Notes: generated from the letters alone by a model not told the origin. DNA of 64,000 bases from Paracoccaceae bacterium (GCA_014654775.1 JACVZW010000020.1:23530-87529); one strand, 5' to 3'. Numbered from the stretch's first letter, positions 27,277 to 36,302 are shown. Translations and numbers: made by a program.

Positions 27277-27301
27277 CTGGCGCCGATGGCGCCAGATTTT
27301 T
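27277..27301 (+). terminator. Intrinsic terminator after the aminomutase-like gene
   Basis: Stem CTGGCGCC (27277-27284), loop GAT, stem GGCGCCAG (27288-27295), then ATTTTT. A perfect 8-base-pair stem with a T tract, reading rightward. Confidence 0.88.
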
Positions 27302-27319
27302 GGGGGATGGGGCCAGAAG

Positions 27320-27347
27320 GTAGGATGGGCAATATTGCCCATCCTAC
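27320..27347. repeat. Perfect 28-base palindrome with GTAGGATG ends
   Basis: GTAGGATGGGCAAT followed directly by its complement ATTGCCCATCCTAC. It shares its ends with the palindromes at 741-801 and 6542-6569 but has a different centre. It sits five bases from the dadA stop on the opposite strand and could end that leftward transcript. Confidence 0.85.
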
Positions 27348-27352
27348 GCGCT

Positions 27353-28654
27353 TTAGGCGGGTTGCGCCGCGCCGAAGCCCTGCGCGCGGGTCGCGCGGGG
27401 CTTGAGGTAGCGGGCATAGCCGAGGTCGGCGCTTTCGATCTCCGTCTTGCGGCCCGAGACGATGTCGGCCAGCACGCGGCCCGAGCCTGCGGCCATGGTC
27501 CAGCCCAGCGTGCCGTGGCCCGTGTTCAGGAAGAGGTTCGGCAAGGTGGAGCGGCCGACAACCGGGGTGCCATCGGGCGTCATCGGACGCAGGCCCGTCC
27601 AGAAGGTGGCGCGCGACTGATCGCCCGCGCCGCCGAATAGGTCTTCGACCGAGTGTTCCAGCGTGGCGCGGCGTTTGGGGTTCAGCGACAGGTCGAAGCC
27701 TGCGATCTCGGCCATGCCGCCGACGCGGATGCGGTCGCCCAGACGGGTGATGGCGATCTTGTGGGTTTCGTCCATCACGGTGGAGACGGGGGCGCGATCT
27801 TCGTCCACGATCGGAACGGTGATCGAATAGCCCTTCACCGGATAGACCGGGAGTTTCATCCCGAAGGGCGACACGAGGAAGGGCGAATAGCTGCCCAAGG
27901 CCACCACGAAGGCATCCGCCGTGATGCGGCCTTCGGAGGTGCGGACGGCGGCGATCCGGGTGCCGTCGGATTCCAGCCCGTCGATGCCGACGCCGTAGCG
28001 GAAGGTCACGCCAAGGGCTTCGGCCATGGTGGAGAGCGCGTTGGTGAATTTGAAGCAGTCGCCGGTTTCATCGCCCGGCAGGCGCAGGCCACCGGCGATC
28101 TTGTCGCGCGCGGCGGCAAGGCCCGGTTCGGCGGCGAGGCAGGCGTCGCGGTCCAGCACCTCGAACGGGACGCCGTCGGCGCGCAGCACCTCGATATCCT
28201 TCGCGGCGCCGTCGACCTGTTTCTGGGTGCGGAAGAGTTGCAGCGTGCCTTGGGTGCGTTCGTCATAGGAGATGCCGGTTTCGGCGCGCAGTTCCATCAG
28301 GCAGTCGCGCGAGTATTCGGCAAGGCGCACCATGCGGCGCTTGTTGGTCTGATAGGCCTCGGTCGTGCAATTGGCGAGCATCTTCGCCATCCAGCCGAGT
28401 TTCGCCAGATCGGGGCGCGGCTGGATGATCAGCGGCGCGTGTTTCATGAACATCCACTTGATGGCCTTCTGCGGGATGCCCGGTGCTGCCCAAGGGGAGG
28501 AGTAGCCGGGGGAGATTTCGCCCGCATTGGCGAAGGAGGTTTCCAGCGAGGGGCCGGGCTGGCGGTCGATGACCGTGACCTCGTGCCCCGCCTTGGCCAG
28601 ATACCAAGCCGAGGTGACACCGATCACGCCTGCGCCGAGAACCACGATTTTCAT
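27353..28654 (-). CDS. dadA: D-amino acid dehydrogenase
   Basis: This 433-residue FAD enzyme of the DadA type oxidatively deaminates D-amino acids such as D-alanine and passes electrons to the respiratory chain. The N-terminus [31 protein letters not shown] is the FAD-binding fold. [22 protein letters not shown] is the DadA family signature, and [19 protein letters not shown] and [16 protein letters not shown] close the FAD site. No alanine racemase or lrp gene is adjacent. The upstream region is AT-rich. Confidence 0.93.
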   Translation of the reverse strand: MKIVVLGAGVIGVTSAWYLAKAGHEVTVIDRQPGPSLETSFANAGEISPGYSSPWAAPGIPQKAIKWMFMKHAPLIIQPRPDLAKLGWMAKMLANCTTEAYQTNKRRMVRLAEYSRDCLMELRAETGISYDERTQGTLQLFRTQKQVDGAAKDIEVLRADGVPFEVLDRDACLAAEPGLAAARDKIAGGLRLPGDETGDCFKFTNALSTMAEALGVTFRYGVGIDGLESDGTRIAAVRTSEGRITADAFVVALGSYSPFLVSPFGMKLPVYPVKGYSITVPIVDEDRAPVSTVMDETHKIAITRLGDRIRVGGMAEIAGFDLSLNPKRRATLEHSVEDLFGGAGDQSRATFWTGLRPMTPDGTPVVGRSTLPNLFLNTGHGTLGWTMAAGSGRVLADIVSGRKTEIESADLGYARYLKPRATRAQGFGAAQPA

Positions 28655-29004
28655 CTTTGCCTGCCTTGCCAGAGGGTTGCGTTCGAGTTGGGCGGAAGAT
28701 GCCGGATTCGCGGCGGGAGGTGTTTGCGATCATCGGTCGGGGCGGGTGAGTGGACGGGAGAAAAATGCGAATATTGATTATTTCGAAGTGGAATATTGTG
28801 TAAGAAGTTTCATTGGCGGAAGAAACGAAGGCACTGAGTGGATTTAGAGAGGATTTCTGTCTTCGTAGATCGCCCAAGAATTGGGCGGTTCCCGGGCGGG
28901 GCTGCCCGTGCAGGGGCGGCTGCGGGATCACGCGGTCGGCACAAGCTTGCAACATTGCGGGAGGCGGGGATGCAAGGGCGCGGAGGAGGGCGTATATTCC
29001 CATC
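28655..29004. other. Divergent intergenic region between dadA and lolA
   Basis: About 350 bases with no convincing gene. The part 28760-28830 is strongly AT-rich amid GC-rich DNA and holds two AATATT hexamers (28770-28775 and 28792-28797), 22 bases apart, or two helical turns. This is a plausible dadA promoter with an Lrp/AsnC-type site, but that is inference. A GGAGGAGGG purine run at 28982-28990 precedes lolA. Confidence 0.5.
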
Positions 29005-29619
29005 ATGAACAGACGCACCGCCCTGATGGCCCCGATCCTTGCGCTTGCCCTCGCCCCGCTTGCGGCCCTGCCTGCGCGGGCGGAGCCGATCCCCTTGGCC
29101 GAGCTTTCGGCCTATCTGAACGGGCTGGTCACGGCCGAAGCGGATTTCACCCAGATCAATGCGGATGGCAGCATTTCGGAAGGGCGGCTGTATATCCGGC
29201 GTCCGGGGCGGGTGCGTTTCGAATATGCGCCGCCCGATCGCAGCCTTGTCATGGCGGGGGGCGGGCAGGTGGCGATTTTCGATGCGAAGTCGAACCAACC
29301 GCCCGAGCAGTATCCCTTGCGGCGCACGCCTTTGAACCTGATCCTTGCCGAGCGGGTGGATCTGGGCACGGCGGAGATGGTGGTCGGGCATTATGAGGCG
29401 CAGGACACCACGCGGGTGGTGGCGCAGGATCCGAAGTCGCCGGAATACGGCACGATCGAACTGGTGTTCTCGCGCGATCCCGTGGCGCTGTCGTCGTGGA
29501 TCATCACGGATGATCTGGGCAACCGGACGACGATCGTGCTGGACCGGATGGTGACGGGGATGGACCTGCCCGCGTCGCTGTTCAGCATCACGATGGAAGT
29601 GGAGAAGCGGGGCGGGTGA
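29005..29619 (+). CDS. lolA: Outer-membrane lipoprotein carrier protein LolA
   Basis: The 204-residue periplasmic protein has a signal peptide MNRRTALMAPILALALAPLAALPARA cleaved near residue 26. The LolA fold then includes ADFTQINADGSISEGRLYIRRPGRVRFEYAPPD and IELVFSRDPVALSSWIITDDLGNRTTIVL. LolA ferries lipoproteins from the LolCDE transporter to the outer membrane. In many alphaproteobacteria it follows ftsK directly; here the aminomutase-like gene and dadA lie between them. Confidence 0.92.
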   Translation: MNRRTALMAPILALALAPLAALPARAEPIPLAELSAYLNGLVTAEADFTQINADGSISEGRLYIRRPGRVRFEYAPPDRSLVMAGGGQVAIFDAKSNQPPEQYPLRRTPLNLILAERVDLGTAEMVVGHYEAQDTTRVVAQDPKSPEYGTIELVFSRDPVALSSWIITDDLGNRTTIVLDRMVTGMDLPASLFSITMEVEKRGG

Positions 29620-29646
29620 TCCCGCCCCTGCCCCCGGAATGCGCGG

Positions 29647-30231
29647 TCAGATCCGCCCGCAGGAGGTGAGCTGGGCGCGATACATCTCGGCCCGTTCGGC
29701 CACCTTGGCGGAGACGTCCATCAGCCAAGGCTTGCCCAAATAGGATTGGTTGGCATAGCCCGTGCGGCCTTCGTGATAGGCGAGGTATTGCGCCTGCGCG
29801 TCCCATTTGGAGATGCCGAGGCGCTGGGTCGAGATGTCCATGTACCAGCCCATGAAATCGGCCGCGTCGTCGATGCGGTCGCGGCGCGCGCCCCAGCGGC
29901 CGACGGCCTCTTCATATTCCTCCCATGTGCCGTCGAGGGCTTGGCTGTAGCCATAGGCCGAGGATTGGCGGCCCATCGGGATGATGCCGAGGGCATAGCG
30001 GTGGGGGGTGCGGGCATTGCCGATGAATTTGGATTCCTGATGGAAGGTGGCCATCTGGACATGGATCGGGATGCCCCAGCGCCGCTCGGTGTTCTTCATG
30101 GCGCGGAAATACTGCGGACGCTCTGCCGCGAGGGCACAGGCGTTGTCGAGATTGCGTGGCGCCGAATAGTTGCCACCCCCGCAGGAGGCCAGCAACATCA
30201 AGAGGATCGACGCGCGGAGAAGTCTGCTCAT
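29647..30231 (-). CDS. Transglycosylase SLT-like lipoprotein
   Basis: The 194-residue protein has a lipoprotein signal (MSRLLRASILLMLLASCGGG, lipobox LASC, cysteine at 17), so it should be membrane-anchored in the periplasm. The body has WGIPIHVQMATFHQESKFIGNARTP with a Glu in the catalytic HQES context, and SSAYGYSQALDGTWEEYEEAVG, resembling lytic transglycosylase-like proteins. The ATG is at 30229-30231. It faces lolA convergently with 27 bases between stops. Confidence 0.8.
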   Translation of the reverse strand: MSRLLRASILLMLLASCGGGNYSAPRNLDNACALAAERPQYFRAMKNTERRWGIPIHVQMATFHQESKFIGNARTPHRYALGIIPMGRQSSAYGYSQALDGTWEEYEEAVGRWGARRDRIDDAADFMGWYMDISTQRLGISKWDAQAQYLAYHEGRTGYANQSYLGKPWLMDVSAKVAERAEMYRAQLTSCGRI

Positions 30232-30308
30232 AAGCCCCTCGCACGGTTTTTGTTTTGCCGAGAGAATAGGGCAAAAGCGCGCCGGGGGAAATGGGGCAAA
30301 GGGGCGCG

Positions 30309-31190
30309 TCAGATCAGAAAGGCGAGAGTGAGCGGAAGTGTGATCACCGAGAGGAGGGTGGAGGCGATCACAAGGCCCGCGACGGCATCGGCATCGGCGC
30401 CGTATTTGGCGGCCATCATGTAGGAGGTGACGGCGACAGGGGTGGTGACCTGCAGGATGAGGACGGCGAGCGCGACCGGGGGAAGGTTCAGGGCGAGGCC
30501 CGCGCCAAGGGCGGCGGCGAGGCAGAGGCCCGCGCGCAGGAGCGAGAGGGCGAAGGCGCGGCCGAGGTGGCGGGCGTTCAGGCGGGCGACGGCGACGCCG
30601 AGGGTGATGAGCATGAGGGGGATGGCGATCTGGCCGATCAGGTCGAGCGAGTTGGTCAGCCAGCGCGGCGTGTGCCAGCCCTGCCAGAGGAAGAGCGCGC
30701 CGAGGAGGGTGGCGCCCATGATCGGTTCCTTCACCAGACGGGTGGGCGACCCGCCGCCCGCCACGACCCAGAGGCCGAAGGTGAAGCTCCATAGGATCAT
30801 CACCGCGAAGACGACGATGGCGTAGCCGAGCCCTTCCTGCCCGAAGGCGAAGAGGGCGAGGGGGAGGCCCACATTCCCGGTATTGCCAAAGATCAGGGGC
30901 GCGAGATAGGTGCGCAGATCCAGCCGGAGCAGCCGTGCGAGGCCCCAGAAGACCAGCGTCAGCCCGCCATAGGCCAGCGCGGCGGCGATAGAGAGGGTGG
31001 TGAGGGCGGCGGGATCGATCTCGGTCTTCATCAGCGCGGTGAAGACGAGCGCGGGGACGGAAAGCGTCATGCAGAGGCGGGTGATGAACTCCATCCGGTA
31101 GTCAAACCCGGCCCGGACCCAGAGAAATCCGATCAATCCGAGCAGGCCGACAGGGGCCACGATCTCTAGCACTGTCGGGATGAGGTTCAC
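30309..31190 (-). CDS. AEC-family transporter
   Basis: The 293-residue inner-membrane protein has about ten hydrophobic segments. It shows the LIFGNTGNVGLPLALFAFG and VTTPVAVTSYMMAAKYGADADAVAGLV patterns of the auxin-efflux-carrier family. Bacterial members export or import organic acids such as malate, but the substrate cannot be read here. The N-terminal half repeats in the C-terminal half in the usual inverted-repeat manner of the family. Confidence 0.87.
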   Translation of the reverse strand: MNLIPTVLEIVAPVGLLGLIGFLWVRAGFDYRMEFITRLCMTLSVPALVFTALMKTEIDPAALTTLSIAAALAYGGLTLVFWGLARLLRLDLRTYLAPLIFGNTGNVGLPLALFAFGQEGLGYAIVVFAVMILWSFTFGLWVVAGGGSPTRLVKEPIMGATLLGALFLWQGWHTPRWLTNSLDLIGQIAIPLMLITLGVAVARLNARHLGRAFALSLLRAGLCLAAALGAGLALNLPPVALAVLILQVTTPVAVTSYMMAAKYGADADAVAGLVIASTLLSVITLPLTLAFLI

Positions 31191-31274
31191 AGACTGTTTC
31201 CCCGCTGTTGCACCTGCCGGATGGACAAGGGGCGGCGTGAGGGATTAGTAAAAGAATTCAAGGGATGCAATGTC

Positions 31275-31601
31275 ATGTTCACCGCGCAGGCCAAATTCCA
31301 TATCGGGCAGGTTGTCCGGCATCGCAAGCACCCCTTCCGGGGCGTGATCTTCGATGTGGACCCGCGCTTTTCCAATACCGAAGAATGGTATGACGCGATC
31401 CCCGAGGACAGCCGTCCTGCCAAGGATCAGCCCTTTTACCACCTGCTGGCCGAGAACGACCAATCCTATTACGTGGCCTATGTGTCGGAGCAGAACCTTT
31501 TGCCCGACGAAACCGGCGAACCGGTGGGCCATCCCGACCTGCCCGACCTGTTCGGTGATTTCGAGGATGGACGCTATCCGCTGCAGTTCCAGCTGAACTG
31601 A
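31275..31601 (+). CDS. hspQ: Heat-shock protein HspQ (hemimethylated-DNA-binding YccV family)
   Basis: The 108-residue protein reads AKFHIGQVVRHRKHPFRGVIFDVDPRFSNTEEWYDAIP and ends YVAYVSEQNLLPDETGEP..DLFGDF, the full HspQ pattern. HspQ modulates Lon and affects DnaA and other client stability in enterobacteria. The ATG at 31275 follows AAGGGA. I could not identify a clear RpoH promoter in the 84 bases upstream. Confidence 0.92.
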   Translation: MFTAQAKFHIGQVVRHRKHPFRGVIFDVDPRFSNTEEWYDAIPEDSRPAKDQPFYHLLAENDQSYYVAYVSEQNLLPDETGEPVGHPDLPDLFGDFEDGRYPLQFQLN

Positions 31602-31662
31602 CGCCAACCTTTCGTTCATTCTTCGCTGCCATCCTCTGCCCACGTGGTAAGGAGGGTTTCGC

Positions 31663-31998
31663 ATGGATTTGCAGATTGAAGGGCGGGGCGAGGTGACGGT
31701 CATCCGCCCGGCAGAGGGGCGGCTGGATGCGCTGGCTGCCGTCGCCTTCAAGGACCGGATGAAGGCCGCGGTAGAGGCGGCACCCGGGCGGGTGGTGCTG
31801 GATCTGTCGGGGGTGGGGTTCATCGATTCAAGCGGGCTGGGCGCGGTGGTGGCCGCGCGGCGCTTTTTGCGGGCGGGGCAGGCGCTGGATCTGGCGGGGC
31901 TGACGGGGCCGGTGGCGCGGGTCTTCCGGCTGACGCGGATGGACATGCTGTTTGCCATTCATGCCGAGGTTGCGGATGCCATCGGCGAAGCGGCGTGA
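31663..31998 (+). CDS. STAS-domain anti-sigma-factor antagonist
   Basis: The 111-residue single STAS domain has VVLDLSGVGFIDSSGLGAVVAARRF, with the phosphorylatable serine in IDSSGLG. Such proteins bind the partner HATPase kinase when unphosphorylated. It overlaps the downstream HATPase gene by 23 bases, forming a partner-switch pair. No sigma factor or PP2C phosphatase gene is adjacent, so the target is unknown. Confidence 0.9.
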   Translation: MDLQIEGRGEVTVIRPAEGRLDALAAVAFKDRMKAAVEAAPGRVVLDLSGVGFIDSSGLGAVVAARRFLRAGQALDLAGLTGPVARVFRLTRMDMLFAIHAEVADAIGEAA

Positions 31999-32428
31999 GC
32001 GGCATGTGATCGCGGCCAATCCGGCTGCGGTGCGGGGGCTGCTGGAGCGGCTGGAACGCGGCCCCGCCTTGGAAGGGCTGAGCGTGGATGCACGGGACTG
32101 CACGCTGCTGGTTCTGGCCGAGGTTCTGAACAATGTGGTGGAGCATGGCTATGCCGGTGCGCCGGGATGGATTGGGCTGATGCCGCTGCCGGGGCGGCCG
32201 GGGCTGGGCTGGCGGATCGTCGACCGGGCCAGCCGCGCGGCGACGCCTGCAGCGATGGCGCGCGATATGCCGGTGCAGGCGGCGGAAGGCGGGTTCGGGC
32301 TGCCGCTGATCCGTGCGCTGACGGACAGGCTGGCATTGCGGCGCAAGCGGGGGATGAACATCCTGACGCTGGAGGTGCGGGCGGAAGGCGGCGCGGCGGA
32401 AGCTGGCGTGGTGTGCGGGGCGGGGTGA
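31976..32428 (+). CDS. Anti-sigma-factor-type serine kinase (HATPase, RsbW-like)
   Basis: The 150-residue GHKL ATPase shows an N-box, LAEVLNNVVEHGY, and a G-box, AEGGFGLPLIRALTDRL. This is the RsbW/SpoIIAB arrangement that phosphorylates a STAS antagonist. The ATG at 31976 lies inside the STAS gene with GAGGT six bases upstream, so translation is probably coupled. Confidence 0.85.
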   Translation: MPSAKRRERHVIAANPAAVRGLLERLERGPALEGLSVDARDCTLLVLAEVLNNVVEHGYAGAPGWIGLMPLPGRPGLGWRIVDRASRAATPAAMARDMPVQAAEGGFGLPLIRALTDRLALRRKRGMNILTLEVRAEGGAAEAGVVCGAG

Positions 32429-32943
32429 TGCCGGGGCCTGTGGCGTTGGGCCGTTCGGGTGGAAGCTGGACGCGGATGGCGGATCGCTGCGCGGCGGGAT
32501 GGTCCGCCTTCGGCGCGGGGGGCGGCCTCGCACCGTCGGCGGAGAGCCCGCAGAGGCCAGAGCGGGGCGGTTCTGCGCTGCGGCGACGGCGATCTGGGAT
32601 TGGCCGCTAAACCTTTGCGCGCAGGCGCCGTTATCTTTCACGTAGCTGTTGTGCGAGCTGCCCCCCGGTGCCGCGAGTTCTGCCCCCACCCATTCCCGGC
32701 ACCGGGGGTATTCTCTTCCCTTCATGGCGGATCGGCCCTTCCCGCGCTTGCGGGCGGGGTCGGCCTTTTATGCGTCACGGGCGAAAGCCCGCCGGGACGA
32801 TGCCGCGCGATGCGGATGCGGCCCTTGGGACGCGCTTTCCTGACGCTGCTTGGAAATGGGGCGGAAGCCGCCTAGGTTCCCCCGACAGGACAGCCTGACC
32901 GGCCCGTCCGACAGGACAGCCCGACAGGATAGGGAGAACCATC
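32429..32943. other. 515-base gap with no recognised gene
   Basis: Several GC-driven reading frames exist on both strands, but none has a recognisable family, and frames such as 32668-32898 are arginine/proline-rich in the manner of chance ORFs. Near the right end a short direct repeat, CGACAGGACAGCC, occurs twice within 32882-32930 just before the GGT start. The region could hold the GGT promoter. Confidence 0.55.
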
Positions 32944-34521
32944 ATGCGCGATTTCCATTTGCCCGGCCGTTCGGCCGTTTACGCCACCAACGGGATCTGC
33001 GCGACGTCGCACCCGCTGGCGGCGAAGGTGGCCGTGGAGGTGATGGAGCGGGGCGGAAACGCCGTGGATGCGGCGATTGCCGGGGCAGTTCTGCTGGGGA
33101 TCTGCGAGCCGCAGATGACCGGGATCGGGGGGGATTGCTTTGTCCTGCTGAAACCCGCGGGGCGCGAGGATGTGATCGCGTTGAACGGGTCGGGGCGGGC
33201 GCCTGCGGGCCTGTCGGCGCAAGGATTGCGCGACCGGGGGCTGACGGCGGTGCCGCTGCATGGGGTGGAGGCCGTCACACTGCCCGGCGCGGTGGATGCC
33301 TTCTGCCGGTTGTCGGCGGATTGGGGAAAGCTGGGTCTGGATGCGGTGCTGGCGCCTGCCATCCGCTATGCCGAGGAGGGCGTGCCGGTCGCCCCGCGCG
33401 TGGCCTTTGACTGGGCGGGGGATGCCGAACATCTGCAGGGTGCGGCGCGGCAGCATTACCTGGTGAATGGCCGTGCGCCGAAGGCGGGCGAGGTGTTCCG
33501 TGCGCCGGGGCAAGCCGAGGTGCTGCGCCGGATCGCGAAAGAGGGGCGCAAGGGGTTCTACGAGGGCGAGGTGGCGGAGGACATGGTCGCCTCGCTGCGT
33601 GCGCTGGGCGGCGGCCATACGATGGCGGATTTCGCGGGCGTGGCCTGCGACTACACCACGCCGGTGGCGGGGACCTACAAGGGGGTGGAGTTGCTGGAGC
33701 ATCCGCCGAACGGGCAGGGCGCAACGGCGATCCTGATGCTGAACATCCTGAGCCATTTCGATCTGGCCAGCATGGACCCGTTCGGGGCGGAGCGCGCGCA
33801 TATCGAGGCGGAGGCGACGAAGCTTGCCTATGATGCGCGCAACAGGTTCATCGCGGACCCGGATCATACGTCGCGGCTGGAGCATATGCTTGCGCCCGGG
33901 ACGGCGGCGCGGCTGGCCGCGCTGATCGACCCCAGGCGCGCCATGGCGGCGGCGGCGCCCCTGACGGAGGCGGTTCACAAGGACACGATCTATATCACCG
34001 TGGTCGACAAGGACCGGATGGCGGTCAGCCTGATCTATTCGATCTTCTGGGGGTTCGGGTCGGGGCTGGCGTCGGACAAGTTCGGGATCAACTTCCAGAA
34101 CCGGGGCGCGGGGTTCACGCTGACCGCTGGGCATCCGAACGAGGCGGGGCCGGGCAAGCGGCCGATGCATACGATCATTCCGGGGATGCTGCGGCAGGGG
34201 GGGCGGGTGACCATGCCCTTTGGCGTGATGGGCGGGGCCTATCAGCCTTGCGGCCATGCGCGGCTGGTGACGAACCTTGTCGATTACGGGATGGAGGTGC
34301 AGGCGGCGAATGATGCGCCGCGCTGTTTCACCGGGCCGGAGGGGATGAAGGTGGAGCGCGGCTATTCGGATGCGGTGCGGGCCAAGCTGGCGGAGATGGG
34401 GCATGACGTGTCGATCCCCGACGAGCCGATCGGGGGGTGTCAGGCGATCGTGATCGGCGCGGATGGGGTTCTGGTGGGGGCCTCGGACCCGCGCAAGGAT
34501 GGTTGCGCGCTGGGGTATTGA
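32944..34521 (+). CDS. ggt: Gamma-glutamyltransferase
   Basis: This 525-residue Ntn hydrolase cleaves glutathione and related gamma-glutamyl compounds and self-processes into two chains. The catalytic Thr348 in HKDTIYITVVDKDRMAVSLI would be the N-terminus of the small chain. AVDAAIAGAVLLGICEPQMTGIGGDCF and NGQGATAILMLNIL are large-chain family marks. No signal peptide is apparent, unlike the periplasmic E. coli enzyme. The next two genes follow within one base, with redox and glutathione-linked functions. Confidence 0.9.
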   Translation: MRDFHLPGRSAVYATNGICATSHPLAAKVAVEVMERGGNAVDAAIAGAVLLGICEPQMTGIGGDCFVLLKPAGREDVIALNGSGRAPAGLSAQGLRDRGLTAVPLHGVEAVTLPGAVDAFCRLSADWGKLGLDAVLAPAIRYAEEGVPVAPRVAFDWAGDAEHLQGAARQHYLVNGRAPKAGEVFRAPGQAEVLRRIAKEGRKGFYEGEVAEDMVASLRALGGGHTMADFAGVACDYTTPVAGTYKGVELLEHPPNGQGATAILMLNILSHFDLASMDPFGAERAHIEAEATKLAYDARNRFIADPDHTSRLEHMLAPGTAARLAALIDPRRAMAAAAPLTEAVHKDTIYITVVDKDRMAVSLIYSIFWGFGSGLASDKFGINFQNRGAGFTLTAGHPNEAGPGKRPMHTIIPGMLRQGGRVTMPFGVMGGAYQPCGHARLVTNLVDYGMEVQAANDAPRCFTGPEGMKVERGYSDAVRAKLAEMGHDVSIPDEPIGGCQAIVIGADGVLVGASDPRKDGCALGY

Positions 34522-34522
34522 G

Positions 34523-34978
34523 ATGGTCGACTATGAAGGGATCACGGTGCGCATCCGCGCGCTCTGCGCGGGCGAGACGGATGCGGTGGCGCTGATGGCG
34601 ACGGTGGTCTGCGAGATCCATCACGGGCATCCGTTCTGCGACTGGACGGGGTTCTATCGGGTGGTGGGGCCGGAATTGCTGAAGATCGGGCCGTATCAGG
34701 GGGGGCATGGCTGTCTGGTCATCCCGTTCTCGCGCGGGGTCTGCGGGGCGGCGGCGCGGACGGGGCTGGTGCAGAACGTGCCGGATGTGGAGGCGTTCCC
34801 CGATCACATCGCCTGTTCGTCTTCGACGAAATCAGAGCTGGTGCTGCCGGTGTGGAACGGGGCGGGCGTGCTGCTGGGGGTGCTGGATCTGGACAGCGAC
34901 ACGCCAGCGGCCTTTACGCAGGCGGATGAGGATTGGCTGGTGCCCCTGCTGGCCGAGGTGTTCCGGGAGGCAGCATAG
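34523..34978 (+). CDS. msrC: Free methionine-(R)-sulfoxide reductase (GAF domain)
   Basis: The 151-residue GAF protein has cysteines at 64, 74 and 98 (GGHGC.., RGVCG, IACSSSTKSE). Their spacing of 10 and 24 equals that of Cys84, Cys94 and Cys118 in E. coli YebR/MsrC, so the catalytic and resolving residues are all present. It reduces free methionine-R-sulfoxide. It starts one base after the ggt stop and abuts the GFA gene. Confidence 0.9.
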   Translation: MVDYEGITVRIRALCAGETDAVALMATVVCEIHHGHPFCDWTGFYRVVGPELLKIGPYQGGHGCLVIPFSRGVCGAAARTGLVQNVPDVEAFPDHIACSSSTKSELVLPVWNGAGVLLGVLDLDSDTPAAFTQADEDWLVPLLAEVFREAA

Positions 34979-35776
34979 ATGCGTGGGTCCTGTCATTGCG
35001 GGGCGGTGCGGTTTGAGGTGGAAGGGCCGATCCGTGACGCGATGGCCTGCCATTGCACGCAATGCCGCAAGGTGAGCGGGCATTATTGGGCGGCGGCCTC
35101 GGTCCCGGTGGCGCGCTGGCGGGTGACGGAGGTGCGGGGGCTGCGGTGGTATCGGTCGTCCCCGGTCGCGCAGCGGGGGTTCTGCGGGGAGTGCGGGGCG
35201 ACGCTGTTCTGGTTGCCGGAGGCGGATGCGGTCTTTGACTGGGGCACGCCGGAGGAGCATGCGATCAGCTTCTCACCCGGCGCGCTGGAGGGGCCGACGG
35301 CGATCACGGTGTCGGAGCATATCTATGGGTCGGATGCGGGGGATTACTATTCCCCCGAGGGGCCGCCGCCCGAGGCGGGGCCTGCGCCCGATCGGTTGAC
35401 GGCGTCCTGCCTGTGCGGGGCGTGCCGGTTCACCCTGCCGGGGCCTGCGGGCGAGATCACCGCCTGCCATTGCCACCAGTGCCGCAGCCTTTCGGGACAT
35501 TATTCGGCCTCTTTCGATGTGGAAGAGGGGGAGGTGGAGTGGCAGGCTCGGGACGGGCTGGCCGAGTATCGCACGACGGGCGGCGGGGTGCGGGGCTTCT
35601 GTTCCGGTTGCGGCAGCAGCCTGTGGTTCCGCGCGGCGGATGGGGGATTTTCGGTCGAGGCGGGGGCGGTGGACGGGCCGACAGGCGGGCGGCTGGCCGC
35701 GCATATCTTCGTGGCCGAGAAGGGCGGTTACTACGAGATTGACGACGGTCTGCCGCAGGTTCCGGGCTGGGAGTAG
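34979..35776 (+). CDS. Tandem two-domain GFA/CENP-V-type zinc protein
   Basis: The 265-residue protein contains two GFA domains in one chain. The first has CHCGAVRF, ACHCTQCRKVSGHYWAA and GFCGECGATLFW; the second (from about residue 142) has CLCGACRF, ACHCHQCRSLSGHYSAS and GFCSGCGSSLWF. GFA proteins bind two zincs per domain and are related to glutathione-dependent formaldehyde-activating enzyme. Single-domain forms of about 130 residues are usual, so this is an internal duplication with fusion. The ATG follows the msrC stop with no spacer. Confidence 0.87.
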   Translation: MRGSCHCGAVRFEVEGPIRDAMACHCTQCRKVSGHYWAAASVPVARWRVTEVRGLRWYRSSPVAQRGFCGECGATLFWLPEADAVFDWGTPEEHAISFSPGALEGPTAITVSEHIYGSDAGDYYSPEGPPPEAGPAPDRLTASCLCGACRFTLPGPAGEITACHCHQCRSLSGHYSASFDVEEGEVEWQARDGLAEYRTTGGGVRGFCSGCGSSLWFRAADGGFSVEAGAVDGPTGGRLAAHIFVAEKGGYYEIDDGLPQVPGWE

Positions 35777-35779
35777 CGG

Positions 35780-36205
35780 TCAGATGCGGCGGCTGGGGAC
35801 CCAGGCGTAGCCGTTGGGGCAGAGGATGACGGCCTCGCGCAGGCCGTGATTGGGCTTGTCGGTCGGGGCCTGCAGGACGGTGGCCATCGGGAAGGCGGCG
35901 GCGGCGGCCACGGCCTGATCGGGGTCGGCCTCGTGCAGGCGCAACTCGATCCCTGCGCCACGCGGTGGGGTTTCGGGCAGGAGCGCATGCAGCGGATGGG
36001 CGGCATAGGTGGCATCGGCATGCAGCTGGATCGGCTGGCCCGCATGGAGCATCAGAGCGAAATCGGCGCTGGCCTGATGGGCGGTCATGCCGAAACAGGC
36101 GGTAAGGAAGGCGACCTGATCGCTCACGTCACGGACGAGGAGGTTGACGGTCACAGCGCGGAGCGCATGGCCGATCTCGGGCGCGGGGAGGGTGTCGTAA
36201 TCCAT
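35780..36205 (-). CDS. VOC-superfamily (glyoxalase/dioxygenase-like) protein
   Basis: The 141-residue protein has the paired beta-alpha-beta-beta-beta pattern: LRAVTVNLLVRDVSDQVAFLTACFGM at the start and GIELRLHEADPDQAVAAAAAFPMATVLQAPTDKPNHGLREAVILCPNGYAW in the second half. GGAAAGG precedes the ATG (36203-36205). Metal ligands and substrate are not assignable. Confidence 0.75.
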   Translation of the reverse strand: MDYDTLPAPEIGHALRAVTVNLLVRDVSDQVAFLTACFGMTAHQASADFALMLHAGQPIQLHADATYAAHPLHALLPETPPRGAGIELRLHEADPDQAVAAAAAFPMATVLQAPTDKPNHGLREAVILCPNGYAWVPSRRI

Positions 36206-36302
36206 CGGGGGCCTTTCCTTTGCGGCAGGGTGATCGGGCCGTGGTCGGCTGTCAACGTGCTGCGCGCTGGACAAGTGCGCGGCGGGCGGGCAGGCAGGGG
36301 GG

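Noticed and set aside
32668..32898. 76-codon ORF in the gap before ggt
   Set aside because: Arg/Pro/Gly-rich chance frame with no ribosome site or recognisable motif.
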